Shown here piece by piece: positions 1-9,370 of a stretch of 31,231 nucleotides of DNA; positions within the stretch are counted from its first letter, which is position 1; each line of letters begins with the position of its first letter. Location of the stretch: assembly GCA_001931905.2 (NCBI GenBank), contig MSJI02000308.1, positions 1 to 31,231 on the forward strand, in the 5' to 3' direction. The notes beneath the pieces were generated by a model. It did not search any database. It had not been told where the DNA came from and saw only the letters and a program-made list of their open reading frames with translations. A program made the position numbers and the translations under genes. This stretch comes from Cladosporium sp. IMV 00045. Taxonomy: Eukaryota > Ascomycota > Dothideomycetes > Cladosporiales > Cladosporiaceae.

Positions 1-1944
1 GGCGGAAGAAAGTACTTCACAGCCTTCGACCTCACACTACAGTGGATCGACAACGCGCTGGACATCTACAAACCAGAGCTTAAACGTCTGCTTTGGCCAC
101 TCTTCGTCTATTCATTTATCGACATGCTGAGCGAGCACTTCATGCGAGACAGCCAAGAATTCTTCAAGAACTACAGAAACCACTTCGAAGCAGAGCACGA
201 GAACGATGTTCGAGCGCTTGCTCCCATGAGCTTGCCAGAGCACGTCCAGACAAACGATGTGGCGAAGCTCTATCGCAACAACAAGTACAGACTCACAATC
301 AGCAACATGGCATTCATGACACTCACACAATTCCTTGAGTCAAAAGACAGAGAGGGTGGCGCCACGATCATCGCCATCATGAGCAACAACTTGGACATCA
401 GGAATGTCGATCGCGCTGCAGCAGGCAACGAGCGCAGCCTGGCGCGACTGCTTGGGAAGCAGAATGGAGAGCAAGACGTTCCAGCAGAAGACGAAGGTAT
501 CCCAGGTCACCACCCTGGCTCGGCAAACCTCGATCGTAATGCTCCCTCGGTGCTGTCGAAATTGTCACTCGGCCCGATGCCTATGGAGCAAGACTTGATG
601 GATGATGTGAAGGCTGAATTGCAAGATCACGACACCTCAAACCCCCCCGCGGCCGGCCAAAATTCACTTGTCGACGAATTCGAGCACAGCATCAAACGCG
701 AGCCGATGGACGACGTTCCTTCACGCGACGCGCTCCCTCTCCCACCTTCAACCTCAAGAGACGTTGCAATGGAAGTGCAAAAGATCAGAGAAAACCGAGA
801 TCGCTTCCACATTGATGGCCGCAGCAGCGGTGTTGGGCCTGGGCTCAGCGTCACAATGTTTACTTTCCACAACACGTTCGACAGCGTCAACTGCATCGAG
901 TTTTCCGGCGACAACTCTCTGGCAGCTGTCGGCACAGCAGAATCGTACATTCGAGTCTGGTCACTTGACAATCAACCACTCACATCCCCTACAGACCCCG
1001 CCGACTTCCAACCGTCTTCTTCACGTCGCCTGATCGGGCACTCTGGTCCGGTGTATTCTCTCTCTTTCGCGCCTTCCGTTGCCCTTCCTCAGCCACAGAC
1101 AAATGGTCACACCAACGGCACTACTGAAAGCAACGACTCGAAACCTCGCTACATGCTGTCAAGCTCCGCCGACTCCACCATCCGCCTGTGGTCACTGGAC
1201 ACATGGTCTAATCTAGTCGTTTACAAATCACACTCTTCACCCGTCTGGGATGTTCGCTTTGGACCTTTCGGCCACTACTTCGTCTCCTGCTCGTCCGACC
1301 GCACCGCCCGCCTCTGGAGCACACCAAACATTGCACCTCTACGTCTGTTCGTCGGCCATGATGCTGACGTCGAGGCGGTCGCCTGGCATCCTAACGGCGC
1401 TTATGTCTTCACCGCGGCAGGTGGCGCGGACCGCTCAGTAAGAATGTGGAGCGTTCACCAAGGAAATGCTGTACGTCTCTTCACCGGCCACACCGGCAAC
1501 TGCACTGCTATCGCGTGCGCAAAGAGTGGCAAAATGCTGGCTTCGGCGGATGACCGTGGTGAGATTTTGCTCTGGGATCTTGCTACTGGCCGCTTGACAA
1601 AGCGTATGCGTGGACATGGTCGCGGCGGCATCTGGTCGCTCGACTGGAGTGTGGAGTCTACCGTCCTCGTCTCTGCCGGCGCAGACGGCACTGTCAGAGT
1701 GTGGGACGTGGCGCCCAACAAGGACGCCGGTGGAAAGGTCATCGGCGAAAGCGGTGCTGGCAACAAGGTCGACGGGTCGGGAGTTTCGGGCGGGGCGAGC
1801 GGTAGCTCCAAGAGCAAGGCGAAAAAGGATGTGGTCGTCAGCCCTGACCAGATCAGCGCCTTCCCCACGAAGAAGAGCCCGGTGTACAAGGTCGGGTTCA
1901 CTAACATGAATCTTGTGATTGCTGGCGGTGCTTATTTGCCGTAA
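1..1944 (+). CDS. TAF5: TFIID/SAGA subunit TAF5, 5' partial
   Basis: Scaffold subunit of TFIID (and usually of SAGA) in RNA polymerase II initiation, acting in the nucleus. The frame is open from base 1, so the gene starts upstream of the window; the visible 647 codons contain no intron. The first ~105 residues are the TAF5 NTD2 helical domain (DIYKPELKRLLWP, then SFIDMLSEHFMRD). A low-complexity acidic linker follows (about residues 135-270). The C-terminal half is a WD40 propeller beginning at MFTFHNTFDSVNC, with clear repeat ends IRVWSLD, IRLWSLD, ARLWS, VRMWSV, ILLWDL and VRVWDV. A Gly/Ser/Lys-rich insert sits before the last blade strand. The stop at 1942-1944 faces the convergent bL31m gene 389 bp away. 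An internal ATG at 124 should not be used as the start because the domain continues upstream of it. Confidence 0.95.
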   Translation, partial: GGRKYFTAFDLTLQWIDNALDIYKPELKRLLWPLFVYSFIDMLSEHFMRDSQEFFKNYRNHFEAEHENDVRALAPMSLPEHVQTNDVAKLYRNNKYRLTISNMAFMTLTQFLESKDREGGATIIAIMSNNLDIRNVDRAAAGNERSLARLLGKQNGEQDVPAEDEGIPGHHPGSANLDRNAPSVLSKLSLGPMPMEQDLMDDVKAELQDHDTSNPPAAGQNSLVDEFEHSIKREPMDDVPSRDALPLPPSTSRDVAMEVQKIRENRDRFHIDGRSSGVGPGLSVTMFTFHNTFDSVNCIEFSGDNSLAAVGTAESYIRVWSLDNQPLTSPTDPADFQPSSSRRLIGHSGPVYSLSFAPSVALPQPQTNGHTNGTTESNDSKPRYMLSSSADSTIRLWSLDTWSNLVVYKSHSSPVWDVRFGPFGHYFVSCSSDRTARLWSTPNIAPLRLFVGHDADVEAVAWHPNGAYVFTAAGGADRSVRMWSVHQGNAVRLFTGHTGNCTAIACAKSGKMLASADDRGEILLWDLATGRLTKRMRGHGRGGIWSLDWSVESTVLVSAGADGTVRVWDVAPNKDAGGKVIGESGAGNKVDGSGVSGGASGSSKSKAKKDVVVSPDQISAFPTKKSPVYKVGFTNMNLVIAGGAYLP

Positions 1945-2333
1945 GATTCTTTGGGTCTGGCGGTTTGGGGAAAACTAGCGTGGCGTTTTATGGATGGGTA
2001 GATTGGAACGGGTTTGGCAATTCCCCCTAGGTCATGGGCGGTGTCGTTTATAGTAGGGACTACGCGAGCAGATTATAAGACAAGGGCTCGTAGCTTCTCC
2101 AGATGCTCGAAAAAAAAATTGGTATTGTACATTTGCTGCTTTTCCATGCGCCTCTTGCTCGTGCATGTATGTTGTCCCTCTCCCTCTACTTGTACAATAT
2201 ACACAGACGATAGATCTTTCTGTGCGCCCTGCCGAATTGAGCCATCCAATTCCTTCTTCATCGCGCATCTCGCATGATGAACAGCGGGCTTCTTACGAAC
2301 TTCTAATCTTCCTCCATCCAAACCTCAGGGTAT
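1945..2333. other. Convergent 3' intergenic region TAF5 / bL31m
   Basis: A 389-bp stretch between two converging stops. It holds an A-run near 2110 and pyrimidine-rich tracts, as expected for overlapping 3' UTRs. Small ORFs here have no recognisable protein character. No RNA gene or repeat is seen. Confidence 0.5.
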
Positions 2334-2912
2334 TCATTTCTCGCCTCCCTTACCCTTTCCGCTCTTCTGCTTGGGCTCTGTAGTACCCGCGGCCTCACCT
2401 TTCTGCTCAGCGTCCTGTCCGTAATTTGAAATAAGGTCGAGCAGACTCTCCTGGCTCTCTTGCGGCGCAAGACCTTCCTCGCCGTCTCTCGCCTGTGAAA
2501 CCATATAAGTCAGCCAACTTGTCCCTTCATAACGAACATGCATATACACGCGCAAACTCACCTCCTCAGCTCCAGTAACAACCTCAGCATCCCAACCCCT
2601 ACCGAACCTGCCTCTGAACCTCTTCAAGCGACCCGCCTCGTCCTCCTCGACATTCGCCAGTTTCTGACTGCTCGGGTTCCAGAGCGCGCTGTTCTTGGTG
2701 TCTTTGGTCGAGCGGTGGATGGGCAGCGGCGACGTCGTGCGGTGCAGGTAGGTCGAGCCGTCGGACAGCGTGATCATCTGCGTGAAAGTGTAGGGCCGCT
2801 TGGGGCGGCGCAGCAGCGAGGCGTGGCGGATTTGCGTGCTGAGCCGGCAGGATGGGCAGGTGGAGGGGCGGAGAGGGCTGAGGAGCATGCTGGGTGATGT
2901 TGTGGGAGGCAT
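2334..2912 (-). CDS. MRPL36: Mitochondrial large-subunit ribosomal protein bL31m
   Basis: Component of the mitochondrial 54S ribosomal subunit. My model joins exon 1 (2912-2562) and exon 2 (2492-2334), giving 169 aa. The 69-nt intron (2561-2493) has donor GTGAGT, branch-like GCTGAC and acceptor TTTCACAG. It is phase 0, a multiple of 3 and free of stops, so a naive reading frame runs straight through it. The start at 2912 is the first ATG; the open frame extends further upstream only via a TTG codon. Residues 1-~40 look like a mitochondrial presequence (no acidic residues, several Arg and Ser). The L31-like core follows (RRPKRPYTFTQMITLSDGST ... KDTKNSALWNPSSQKL), and the tail is Lys/Gly/Glu-rich. 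It is divergent from the flavoprotein gene, with 248 bp between starts. Confidence 0.86.
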   Translation of the reverse strand: MPPTTSPSMLLSPLRPSTCPSCRLSTQIRHASLLRRPKRPYTFTQMITLSDGSTYLHRTTSPLPIHRSTKDTKNSALWNPSSQKLANVEEDEAGRLKRFRGRFGRGWDAEVVTGAEEVSLRVYMHVRYEGTSWLTYMVSQARDGEEGLAPQESQESLLDLISNYGQDAEQKGEAAGTTEPKQKSGKGKGGEK

Positions 2913-3160
2913 TTTTGGTGTTGTGGTGTTTTTCTGTGATGTGCTTTCGCGATGGACTCCAATGCCGCTGGTATGGAGTTGTTCGTTCTGCGGCAAGCGG
3001 AAGAGGATGCGGAGGGGGACTTCGCTAGCGTTTAACCGGCACCGAGACCACTCTTGAAGTTGACTTCATGGAACAGCTTAGCTAATGGTCGCGTGCGGTT
3101 CTGGACAATTCTTACGGCTTTCCTGGATCGCATAGTTCACTCGACGGTCACTGGTGTACA

Positions 3161-5602
3161 ATGCAGCGGTACGGCGCCGCCAGACGCCAATTCTATGCGG
3201 CCTTCTACCAGTGGACCGTCCGGTCTGGGATTCCTCCGAAAGGATGTACTGGACACGCGAATGCTTCGAGACGCAACAAGAGCAGCAAGAGCAGCGAGGC
3301 CAGTGGTCTGCTTGCACAACATGATCAGGGCACAGGTTCAAGGGTGGAGGGCACACCTGTCGGAGGCGAATTTGTTATTTCATCAGAAGAAATAGAAGCG
3401 GAGCCCACCAGCAAAGTCCCTATACAGGGACGTCTCAAGCCCTGGCAATTCGCCGTGCGAGGGAGAAGGAAGAATGATAGGATGTCTATAGAGCTCATGG
3501 CGCCGACGCACCTGGTTCGGGAGAAACATATCATACGCAAGGCGAAAGACAGCTTTGTCAAAATGACCGTCGAAGACAATCCACGCATCCCGGCAGACGA
3601 GCGCAAGATCTTCCTAAACGGCAAACCAGACATGATTCGAAAAGTTTTGAAGATGATCTGTGTCACCGGCGGCGCTCTTGAGAACACCAATACCACACCA
3701 GAACTCGGCGACAACATGCGTTCGGCTCTTCGACATCTCACTCAACCTGTCGCTTTGGTGACTTCGACATTACCTCTGGATCCGACCGCGCGAGGATCTC
3801 GCGGCGTCACCGTCTCCTCCTTCTCCACGGTCACACTCAATCCAAGGCCGGTGGTCTCCTTCAACCTCAAAGTTCCGTCGCGCACATGGGATGCGATCGA
3901 TGCTAGTCAGAAAATATGCATACATTTACTTCGCGCCACGCCGGAAGGAGCTGCTGTAGCGCATGCTTTCACGCTCCCTTATGAGCAGGCACATGGGCCC
4001 TTTGATCATCTGGAACGATTTGTTGGTCAATCCGGGAGCAGTGTTGCGAACACGGTCAGCCCGCCTCAGATAGATTGGCCCGAAGCTGTGCATATGGTCG
4101 TTGAGGCGGATGTGATGCGGGACGAATGTGTTACGATCGGCGATCATATTGTGGTGTTGGCCAAAGTGACCGATGTGAAGAGCACTGGCTCAGATGTGTC
4201 TGATACCGGGCTGTTGGCGTACGGAAGGAGAAGCTACAGACAGCTTGGAGAAGAGCTCCAGCCCCTTGAACCTCAGGGCTCCGAGACCAGTGTCGTTAAA
4301 GGTGGCAAAGGTCGATCGACTGAGGATGGCAGAAATGGTTCACCAATTGCATCGACGCATGAGCAAATCAAGAAGGATGAAGAAACGACAAAGGACATCA
4401 GTGAGATCGAGTCATCATCTCCAATACTTGACGAGGAATCACTTCGTTCCGAGATGGAGAAGAGTGAAACCTCGTACAAAGCCGAGGGCTTTCCAAACCA
4501 GACAGCTGCCAAACAGCCCATGCTGGAAGAAGCATTGAAGGCCGCCGCCGGTGCTTGGAAGGCACCCCTGGACACGACCGACCAGAAACAGGCCAGCAAA
4601 TCAGAGTATTTGAGTTCCTTCAAAAGCACCCAAAACGCCGCGCAAAGCGCCCGGGACTTCAACAAGACCAACAACCCTCTCCACCGCACCTTCTCCACCT
4701 TCACAAAAACATCCACGCGACCCTACTCCACCAAGAACAACTACCCACCCATCCCCGACCGCATCCTCAAAAGCACCGTAGGCTCGTACCTCGTCCCCCC
4801 GCCCATGCACCACTACAGCTGGCGCAGCTTCCTCAAACACAACCGGGAAAACGCGCAACGCATCGACACGCTGGAACGCGCGCTCGAGGAAGACACCCTG
4901 ACGCCGGAAGAAATCAGCCAACTGGAAAGTGAAATCACCGCCGGCGAGCGCAAAACCGCCCGTCTGCTCGCGCACCACCACGCAGCCGAGCTGCAAGTCA
5001 TGCTGGACCAGGGCGGGGTCGAGGACGACGAGCGTGTGCAGATGCTCGAAGCGTTTCTCGAGCAGGGCCAGGCTGCGACGCTGCTTGAGGCGAAGGTCCT
5101 GAAGCAGAAGTATGGTGAAGGGATAATTGAGTTGGAGGAGTACGAGAAGATGAAGGACAAGATGACACAGCAGTATGAACGTATTAGCGCGGTGTTGCTG
5201 CGGCTGAGGGATCTTTTCGAGGAAGACGATTATCACGGTCGTGCTCACGACGGCGCTCGTGGGGTTGGTAATTATGGTAATGAGAGATGGGAGCAAGACG
5301 CCGACATCACCGCTCGGGGACTCGATGGGCCAGGACGGGAGGATTTCGAGGGCTCGCCTGAGGAGGAAGCGTGGGATGACGAGAGTGGCGAGGGCGTGGT
5401 TGAAGACGACACGCCGGTTGAGGAGGATACGAGGTCTGGGCTCGCTTCGCCTGAGGAGCAGAGGGAGACTGCTTTCCGGGCCATGGAGGAGTTTGATAAG
5501 TTTTTCGCGGAAAGGGAGGAGAGGAGGAGGGAGGAGAGGAAGGCGGAGAAAGAGAGGAAAGAGCGTGGTGAACCGGATCCTTCTTGGGAGAAAGGCTCTT
5601 AG
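3161..5602 (+). CDS. Large flavin-reductase-like domain protein, probably mitochondrial
   Basis: A single 813-codon frame without introns. Residues ~186-357 match the FMN-binding flavin reductase-like (split-barrel) domain: MRSALRHLTQPVALVTSTLP, then GVTVSSFSTVTLNPRPVVSFNL, then SQKICIHLLRATPEGAAVAHAF. Members of this family bind FMN and act as flavin reductases or oxygenase partners; the substrate here is unknown. The domain is preceded by ~185 residues of unclear function and followed by an acidic/Ser-rich linker. A second conserved-looking helical region (about 525-705, PPIPDRILKSTVGSYLVPPP onward) comes next, then an acidic, Glu/Arg-rich tail. An R-x-F-S-T segment at ~509-514 resembles a mitochondrial presequence but lies mid-protein. 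The start at 3161 is chosen because the nearest upstream in-frame ATG (3068) is closed by a stop after five codons. It converges on MAM33 with a 304-bp gap. Confidence 0.8.
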   Translation: MQRYGAARRQFYAAFYQWTVRSGIPPKGCTGHANASRRNKSSKSSEASGLLAQHDQGTGSRVEGTPVGGEFVISSEEIEAEPTSKVPIQGRLKPWQFAVRGRRKNDRMSIELMAPTHLVREKHIIRKAKDSFVKMTVEDNPRIPADERKIFLNGKPDMIRKVLKMICVTGGALENTNTTPELGDNMRSALRHLTQPVALVTSTLPLDPTARGSRGVTVSSFSTVTLNPRPVVSFNLKVPSRTWDAIDASQKICIHLLRATPEGAAVAHAFTLPYEQAHGPFDHLERFVGQSGSSVANTVSPPQIDWPEAVHMVVEADVMRDECVTIGDHIVVLAKVTDVKSTGSDVSDTGLLAYGRRSYRQLGEELQPLEPQGSETSVVKGGKGRSTEDGRNGSPIASTHEQIKKDEETTKDISEIESSSPILDEESLRSEMEKSETSYKAEGFPNQTAAKQPMLEEALKAAAGAWKAPLDTTDQKQASKSEYLSSFKSTQNAAQSARDFNKTNNPLHRTFSTFTKTSTRPYSTKNNYPPIPDRILKSTVGSYLVPPPMHHYSWRSFLKHNRENAQRIDTLERALEEDTLTPEEISQLESEITAGERKTARLLAHHHAAELQVMLDQGGVEDDERVQMLEAFLEQGQAATLLEAKVLKQKYGEGIIELEEYEKMKDKMTQQYERISAVLLRLRDLFEEDDYHGRAHDGARGVGNYGNERWEQDADITARGLDGPGREDFEGSPEEEAWDDESGEGVVEDDTPVEEDTRSGLASPEEQRETAFRAMEEFDKFFAEREERRREERKAEKERKERGEPDPSWEKGS

Positions 5603-5906
5603 GGTTTTCGACTCTTTCCTTTTTTCTTTTCGACTCTGTTGATACCTACCTTACACATGTACAAAGGTGCTTGAGCGTTCACGCTTGTAATTTTTCTTCT
5701 TGTCTTCTCGCTCTCGCAATTGCACTCGGACAAAATATGCTTTTCAAGATTCGTTGTTGAGATTTGATACATAAGTTATAATACAATGGTGTTGGTAATC
5801 GCAGCCCAGAACTCCATCAACAAAGGACACGGCAGAAGATCCACACTTTTTCTTACCCTCGTTCTTTTCAATCATCGAAAGAAGTTTGCCTCAGAGCCAA
5901 TTACAT
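5603..5906. other. Convergent 3' intergenic region flavoprotein / MAM33
   Basis: A 304-bp stretch of pyrimidine-rich and A/T-rich sequence between two converging stops. This is consistent with back-to-back 3' UTRs. I see no gene or repeat in it. Confidence 0.45.
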
Positions 5907-6916
5907 TTACTCAACAAACTCCTTGACCTTCTTCAACCAGCCGAGGTACTCCTTCTGCTCCTTGACGTCGATGTACTCGGGGATGAACATGGCGAGCTCG
6001 GTGTCGACACCCCTGTCGTTGAGGTACGTCTCGAGCAGGGCCTGCAGGTCCTCGTCGAGCTGGGGGAAGGGAGGGCCGGAGTACAGCTTCTCCGAGGGCA
6101 TGGGCTCGTCGGCGATCTGGGCTTCGGGCAGGTCGGCGGAGGGCAGGTGCGTGACGGAGTTGACGGTGAAGTTGCCGCTGTCGGACACGAGGTTGATGCG
6201 CAGAGCGCCGGCGTTCTTCTTGCTGGGGCGAGAGATGAGGACGTTCACGTTGGCGGGGAAGGCGGGCTCGGAGTTGTCCTGCAGATATGAAGTCAGTACA
6301 TGTTGTTCTTCTCGAAGGCTTTCTTCACAGAAAGTCTTACCTCCTCGTCGGCCAGAGCCTCCCTGTCGGCGGGAGCGACGTTGTCCTCAGGCGCAATCTT
6401 GAAGTTACCGTCACGGCTGTTGCCCTGGTTGATGGCGCCCTTGGTGTTGGCGCCACCGCTCTGGGAGTCACCGAGTTCCATGTCCTCGTCGTACAGAGCC
6501 TCGTCGGCATCCTCGTGCTCGGGGTAAGGGTTGTTGAAGTCGGCAATGGTGAACCTGACCTCGATGAGCTCGTCCTCGAACTTGCGGCTGAGCTTCACGA
6601 CCTGCTCGCCCTCGACGTCGTGCAGCGTCCAGTCGGTCCTGCCGAGGAAGTCCTGCACGTTGCTGTCGGATGCGGTCTGGCTGGAGTCGGCGTTCTCGCT
6701 CTCGAGTTGGAGCTCAGAGGTGAGCTTTGCGGCGAGCTCCTGGGCGGAGGCATCGAAAGTCGGGCGGGAAGTGCTGAAGGCGGCGGTCAGAGCGCGAGGA
6801 GTCTGGGTCCTGATTGAGCTGGTGAAGGCAGGACGGATGGATGCGCGGGTGGAAGAGGCAGTGAGGCGAGCGGTTGCTCTGGGCGCAGAGCGGGCGATGG
6901 CGCGGAAAGCCTGCAT
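5907..6916 (-). CDS. MAM33: Mitochondrial matrix p32/C1QBP family protein (MAM33-like)
   Basis: Acidic trimeric matrix protein of the p32 family, linked in fungi to mitochondrial translation and respiration. The model joins exon 1 (6916-6341) and exon 2 (6278-5907), giving 315 aa. The 62-nt intron (6340-6279) has donor GTAAGA and acceptor CTGCAG, with GTACTGAC as branch point; it is phase 0 and contains a stop if read through. The first ~50 residues are an Arg/Ser/Thr/Ala-rich presequence without acidic residues, ending near AFSTSRPTF. The mature part has the family's acidic character and a C-terminal FIPEYIDVKEQKEYLGWLKKVKEFVE-type ending (residues ~290-315), the hallmark helix of MAM33 proteins. 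It is divergent from CTP1, with 420 bp between starts. Confidence 0.92.
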
Positions 6917-7336
6917 CGTTGTGGTGTTGTGGTATTAAAGGTTTGTCAGATGAATTGAGTGGCTGTGGCGAAGAGTTTTAGAAGTGTTGATTGATTGTAA
7001 CAAGACAAGAGGATTGAATTGATAGAGTGACGGTAGAGATGGTAGAGGTAGAGGTAGAGGTAGAGGGAGGGAGGTGTTTTTGCAGTGACATAACCTGCCC
7101 ATCACGGGCTGCAGCAAAGAAACCCTGAGCTTGAGCTGTTTCCCTCCGCCGCCGGAGTTCTACCTTGGCGCTGCGGGAGGACTCGCAACATATTTATCTG
7201 ATGTGAGTAAGAATACCTTGTTACTTGTCATTCTGTCCTCACGCATTCTGTTATTGTTGTTTTCCTCGTCTCTTCTCCGTGATAAGCCCATAGACTGCGC
7301 CTTCTTGATCGGGTTTCCTGCGCAACACTCTCAATC
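6917..7336. promoter_or_regulatory. Shared promoter region MAM33 / CTP1
   Basis: A 420-bp divergent intergenic region that must hold both 5' UTRs and promoters. It contains a GGTAGA hexamer array at 7041-7066, which would read as a CU-rich tract in the MAM33 transcript. No TATA box stands out on either side. Confidence 0.5.
7041..7066. repeat. GGTAGA hexanucleotide microsatellite
   Basis: Four perfect tandem copies of GGTAGA plus a partial fifth, flanked by degenerate copies (CGGTAGAGAT before, GGGAGGGAGG after). It lies 125-150 bp upstream of the MAM33 start, on the strand opposite to that gene. Confidence 0.85.
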
Positions 7337-8269
7337 ATGGCATCCGCGCCCGCCGCCGTTCCCGTGCCCCATGTCGGTGTCAAGGCACAACCGCCCTCTC
7401 AGAAAGAAAAACCAAACCCTTTGCGCAGCATTATCGCAGGCTCGAGCGCCGGCGCCGTCGAGATTGCCATCACCTACCCTGCCGAATTCGCCAAAACCCG
7501 CACGCAACTCAACTCGCGACTTGCCGCTGGCCAGAAAATCCCATTCCCGCCCTTTGGACCGCAATGGTATGCCGGATGCACGACTTTGATCATTGGAAAC
7601 AGCATAAAGGCTGGTGTTAGATTCGTCGCGTTCGACCAGTACAAGAGGATCCTTGGAAATGAAGATGGCACAATCAGCGGTCCCATGACCGTGGTGTCTG
7701 GATTCTGCGCCGGAGCGACTGAGAGTTTGCTCGCTGTGACTCCCTTCGAGAGCATCAAGACACAGCTGATCGACGACCGGAAGCAAGCCAAGCCGAGAAT
7801 GAGAGGCTTCCTGCACGGCTCCGGCATCATTGCCAGAGAGCAGGGAATCAGAGGTTTCTTCAAGGGTTTCGTGCCGACCACAGCTCGCCAGGCAGCAAAC
7901 TCCGCAGTCCGCTTCAGCGCATACACTTCCATCAAGCAAGCCGCACAATCTTATGTCGCACCGGGCGAGAAGCTAGGCACTCTGTCAACTTTCGCCATTG
8001 GTGGAGCAGCAGGCATCATCACTGTCTATGCCACTCAGCCCATTGACACGGTCAAGACACGCATGCAGAGTCTGGACGCCAAGGGCATGTACAAGAACAG
8101 CGTTGATTGCGCCGTCAAGATCTTCAAGGACGAGGGTGTTTTCAAGCTGTGGAGCGGAGCCATGCCTAGACTCGGCAGGCTGATCTTCAGCGGTGGCATC
8201 GTTTTTACGATGTACGAGAAGTCGATGGAGTTGATGGACAAGCTCGATCCGGAGAAGAAGTACATCTGA
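7337..8269 (+). CDS. CTP1: Mitochondrial tricarboxylate (citrate) carrier, CTP1 type
   Basis: Inner-membrane carrier exchanging citrate for malate or another tricarboxylate, supplying cytosolic citrate for acetyl-CoA. It is 310 aa in one exon, the normal length for the SLC25 family. All three carrier signatures are present: YPAEFAKTR (residue 47 on), TPFESIKTQ (135 on) and QPIDTVKTR (around 234 on). The YPAEFAKTRTQ and TPFESIKTQLIDDR sequences are characteristic of citrate carriers rather than other SLC25 members. The tripartite repeat pattern (about 100 residues each) is intact, and an N-terminal Pro/Ala/Lys-rich extension of about 28 residues precedes the first helix. The start is the first in-frame ATG. 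Transport specificity is inferred from these motifs. Confidence 0.92.
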   Translation: MASAPAAVPVPHVGVKAQPPSQKEKPNPLRSIIAGSSAGAVEIAITYPAEFAKTRTQLNSRLAAGQKIPFPPFGPQWYAGCTTLIIGNSIKAGVRFVAFDQYKRILGNEDGTISGPMTVVSGFCAGATESLLAVTPFESIKTQLIDDRKQAKPRMRGFLHGSGIIAREQGIRGFFKGFVPTTARQAANSAVRFSAYTSIKQAAQSYVAPGEKLGTLSTFAIGGAAGIITVYATQPIDTVKTRMQSLDAKGMYKNSVDCAVKIFKDEGVFKLWSGAMPRLGRLIFSGGIVFTMYEKSMELMDKLDPEKKYI

Positions 8270-9370
8270 GATGAACGTCATGTGAGCAGAATATGATTGC
8301 GGCTCGAGATTACGAGGCGGAACGTCTAAAAATCTGGCCTGAAGAGTTTCTCGCAAGACGGCATGCTCTGCGAGAGGCATGTCTGTTCTGGCCTTTCGGA
8401 ATAACTCAGGTGCAGTCTTTGGCGGCCGCTGAAGTCAATATCACTATTGACGGCTGAAAAATCGGTAAAACCTGCATCTCGCCTTACAAGGCGATTAGGG
8501 CACGAAACAACTGTAAAGACAGGCGACTCTTAACCGAGTGGCAAAGGCATGATCCGGCGTGGCTGTTGAGCACATGAAATGATGGAATGAAGCAGGGGAT
8601 AGCGTGAAACCTGCTTGGACTTCCCGGGCCTGCATCGATCATGTCAAAAGGAACCAGACCAATTGACCGCATTTCACACGTCAGGTCGAATCATACTGGA
8701 TTAGAAGATGACCGCGACTATGTCTGGTCCGGGATATGGGCTCAAGTCGGGTACAGAGACTGGCAGGGTACATGCTTACATGCAAATACAAGATACCTAG
8801 AAATGGCACATCATCCACAACACCAAAGCCATCAATTCCTCAATTAATTTAGCTGCAGTATACGCTTCACCTCGGTAGCTCGGTCAATATAAACATACGA
8901 CGATTCACTTCTCCCCATGGAGACCCCAATCACCCCGCAAGCAGCCAAGGCGGACGACGTGCATTCCACCAATCCTCGCCCGTTTGTGAAACTACAAAGT
9001 CACATGCTATCGACAGTCCATGCAGGAACAACGCCCAGCAATTTGGAAGTTTCCTACAACACCAATCCGCTGAGAGCGGAAGAATCGCCGTTGGCCAAAC
9101 GTGGCTTTGAAAGTTCGACTATCGATATGGCCACACTAACAGCTGAGCTTCGGATATGGCATGCAACTATGTTTTTTGATTCACATTTTCCCGTCTCGGG
9201 TGAACGGTGCAGGGCACGATTGATTGATCGCTTCGAATGGAAATTGAGCTGTCGGATGAAGGTAGCTGCATTGCCGACATGTTACCTCCAGCATATAAAA
9301 GAATCCCTGGGGTCCCGCTCCATCCACTGCAGAAGCACAGCTCTTCAACAAGACGCTCGGATCCACCACC
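8270..9370. other. 1.1-kb intergenic region upstream of the pectate lyase
   Basis: Holds the CTP1 3' UTR and the pectate lyase promoter. A frame from 8917 to 9444 is open but overlaps the lyase gene in another frame and has no family character, so I do not call it. A TATA-like box lies at 9294-9301. A GCGGGG (minus strand, near 8933-8938) and a CTGGGG (9307-9312) match the loose carbon-repressor (CreA) consensus SYGGRG, which is weak evidence by itself. Confidence 0.5.
9294..9301 (+). promoter_or_regulatory. TATA box of the pectate lyase gene
   Basis: TATAAAAG, 70 bp upstream of the lyase ATG at 9371, a plausible distance for a fungal core promoter with a short 5' UTR. It suits an inducible secreted-enzyme gene, whereas I see no comparable box before the housekeeping genes here. 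Confidence 0.6.

Noticed and set aside
5886..6817. Long plus-strand frames over MAM33
   Set aside because: Antisense shadows of a GC-rich gene; Val/Leu-rich translations without domains.
8640..8720. Possible tRNA B box (GGTCGAATC)
   Set aside because: It lacks one base of the GGTTCGANTCC consensus, and no A box or cloverleaf stems could be found around it.
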